This document shows positions 5,062-6,458 of a stretch of 6,458 nucleotides of DNA, one piece after another. The notes beneath the pieces were generated by a model that worked only from the letters and a program-made list of their open reading frames with translations, was not told where the DNA came from and searched no databases. Within the stretch, counting starts at the first letter, position 1; every line of letters starts with the position of its first letter. The translations under genes were made by a program, and so were the position numbers. This stretch comes from an uncultured Terriglobales bacterium (lineage in GTDB: Bacteria; Acidobacteriota; Terriglobia; Terriglobales; Acidobacteriaceae), in assembly GCA_955652845.1 (NCBI GenBank), contig CATPBY010000273.1, positions 1 to 6,458 of the forward strand, read 5' to 3'.

Positions 5062-6458
5062 ATGAGCGAGGAAAAGGTACTGATCGTTGAAGACGAGGAA
5101 AATGAGCGGACAGGCCTGGCTGAGCTGGTCTCCGCATGGGGCTACCGCGCCGAAACCGCGAAAGACGGGGCGGAGGGCATAGAGAAGATAGCTGCCTGGT
5201 CCCCTTCCATCATTGTGACGGACATGAAAATGCCGCGAATGGGAGGCTTGGAGCTGCTTGAAAAGCTCGCCTTGGACGACCAGACACGGGCCGTCATCGT
5301 TGTGACGGCTCAAGGCACTATCGACAGCGCCGTGCAAGCCATGCGGATGGGGGCCTACGATTACATCACCAAACCAATTGACACCGCCCGCTTACGCACC
5401 ATTCTGCAGAATGCTTCCACGCTGCTGGGGACGCGCGTGGAACTGGAGGTCACGCGCCGGAAGTTGCGCGATGCAGGCTCGCTCGGCAGCCTGGTGGGAC
5501 CGTCCAAGAAGATGCAGGAGATCTTTCGCCTGATTGAGATGGTGGCTCCCAGCACCGCCTCAGTGTTGATTACAGGAGCCAGTGGCACCGGCAAAGAACT
5601 TGTTGCCCGCACGGTCCACGAACTCAGTCCCCGTCGCAACAAACCTTTCGTTCCCATCAATTGCGCCGCTATTCCTGAAACGCTGATCGAGAGCGAGATC
5701 TTCGGTCACGAAAAGGGCGCCTTCACGGGCGCGCTGGAGCGGCGCACAGGTTGCTTTGAACTGGCCGAAGGCGGAACCTTATTGCTCGATGAGATCGGCG
5801 AAATGCCGGTCGCGACTCAGGCCAAGCTTTTGCGGGTGCTCGAAGATCGGAAGCTGCGGCGCCTCGGAAGCAAAGTCGAGACCACGGTCGACGTTCGCGT
5901 GCTTGCGGCCACCAACAAGGTCCCAGAGGATGCGGTAGCCCGCGGTGAACTACGGAATGACCTTTACTACCGCCTGAACGTATTCAACATCCACATGCCG
6001 CCCCTGCGTGAGCACAAAGAAGATGTTCCGGATCTGGTGCAGACGCTTCTCGGCGAAATGAGCGCCAAGCATGGACGAAAAGTCGCAGCCGTCAGCGAGG
6101 CAGTGCTGAACTTATTTCGCAACTACTCGTGGCCTGGCAATGTACGGGAGCTGCGGAACACGCTGGAGAGGGCGGTGATCGTCTGCGATAGCGCCGTGGT
6201 CGAAACCAAACATTTGCCGCCGGGGTTCGGATTGTCCACCGTCCGTCCTGCCGTCGATGATCCGGACGCCATACGCCTTGGCGTTGGCACCACGGTCGGG
6301 GAGGCTGAAAAGATGCTGATCCTGAAGACGCTTGAGGCAACCAGCAACAATAAAACCCGGGCCGCCGATATTCTCGGAATCAGCCTGAAAACTCTGCATA
6401 ACAAGCTGAAGGAATATGGCAGCGCCGCGGCTGAAGCGGCATCCGTCAAGGAAGGATG
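5062..6458 (+). CDS. Sigma-54-dependent response regulator, NtrC family
   Basis: This cytosolic transcription activator, once phosphorylated, uses ATP to open promoters held by sigma-54 RNA polymerase. The 465 visible residues hold three domains. The receiver (about 4-120) has acidic residues E10/D11, the phospho-acceptor D54 in IVTDMKMP, T82 and K104 in YITKP. The AAA+ domain (about 145-375) has Walker A GASGTGKE (172-179), the sigma-54 contact loop GAFTGA (219-224), Walker B LLLDEIGE (D243, E244), sensor motif AATN (282-285), the arginine region LRNDLYYRL (R298, R304) and WPGNVREL (357-364). A Fis-type helix-turn-helix follows at about 415-453 (TRAADILGISLKTLHNKL). All expected motifs are intact. 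The frame is open at the right edge, ending GGA TG; at 465 residues it has the usual family length, so a stop is probably very near. ATG 5062 follows GGAAGGG by 12 bases and gives a normal receiver start. It is divergent from the OmpA-like gene. Confidence 0.96.
   Translation, partial: MSEEKVLIVEDEENERTGLAELVSAWGYRAETAKDGAEGIEKIAAWSPSIIVTDMKMPRMGGLELLEKLALDDQTRAVIVVTAQGTIDSAVQAMRMGAYDYITKPIDTARLRTILQNASTLLGTRVELEVTRRKLRDAGSLGSLVGPSKKMQEIFRLIEMVAPSTASVLITGASGTGKELVARTVHELSPRRNKPFVPINCAAIPETLIESEIFGHEKGAFTGALERRTGCFELAEGGTLLLDEIGEMPVATQAKLLRVLEDRKLRRLGSKVETTVDVRVLAATNKVPEDAVARGELRNDLYYRLNVFNIHMPPLREHKEDVPDLVQTLLGEMSAKHGRKVAAVSEAVLNLFRNYSWPGNVRELRNTLERAVIVCDSAVVETKHLPPGFGLSTVRPAVDDPDAIRLGVGTTVGEAEKMLILKTLEATSNNKTRAADILGISLKTLHNKLKEYGSAAAEAASVKEG

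Overview
The window is a moderately GC-rich bacterial chromosomal segment with four protein genes, two of them cut by the window edges. The PAS histidine kinase, the NtrC-type regulator, the secreted Asp-box propeller and the outer-membrane barrel with Ig-like and OmpA-like parts together suggest a Gram-negative soil-type bacterium. The style of the OmpA-like C-terminus fits Acidobacteriota best. That placement is an inference from protein style, not from a marker gene.

Layout from left to right. Positions 1-455 (minus strand) hold the N-terminal 151 residues of a PAS-domain sensor histidine kinase; the left edge cuts it right at the phospho-acceptor histidine box. Positions 456-883 are non-coding, with a perfect 9-bp inverted repeat (579-606) in the kinase leader and a terminator (811-852) for the next gene. 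Positions 884-2902 (minus) encode a 672-residue secreted beta-propeller protein with about twelve Asp-box (BNR) motifs. A 159-bp gap carries a strong terminator for the upstream gene and a weak promoter for the propeller gene. Positions 3062-4687 (minus) encode a 541-residue outer-membrane protein: signal peptide, small beta-barrel, two Ig/PKD-like domains, a proline linker, an OmpA-like domain and a basic tail. Positions 4688-5061 are a divergent regulatory region. Positions 5062 to the right edge (plus) encode a sigma-54-dependent response regulator of the NtrC family, complete through its DNA-binding domain.

How the genes relate. The propeller and OmpA-like genes point the same way, but each has its own terminator, so they look like separate transcription units making cell-envelope or exported proteins. 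The response regulator is divergent from the OmpA-like gene and shares its upstream region, so cross-regulation is possible. However, I see no convincing -24/-12 promoter there; the best OmpA promoter is sigma-70-like with a palindrome between its -35 and -10 boxes. The kinase fragment at the left is about 4.6 kb from the regulator, with two unrelated genes between, so pairing them would be speculation.

I see no mobile element, CRISPR array, tRNA or rRNA, and no clear sign of a previously undescribed multi-gene system. The points most worth a second look are the regulatory dyads, the atypical peptidoglycan-binding motif and paired cysteines of the OmpA-like protein, and the two-propeller layout of the BNR protein.
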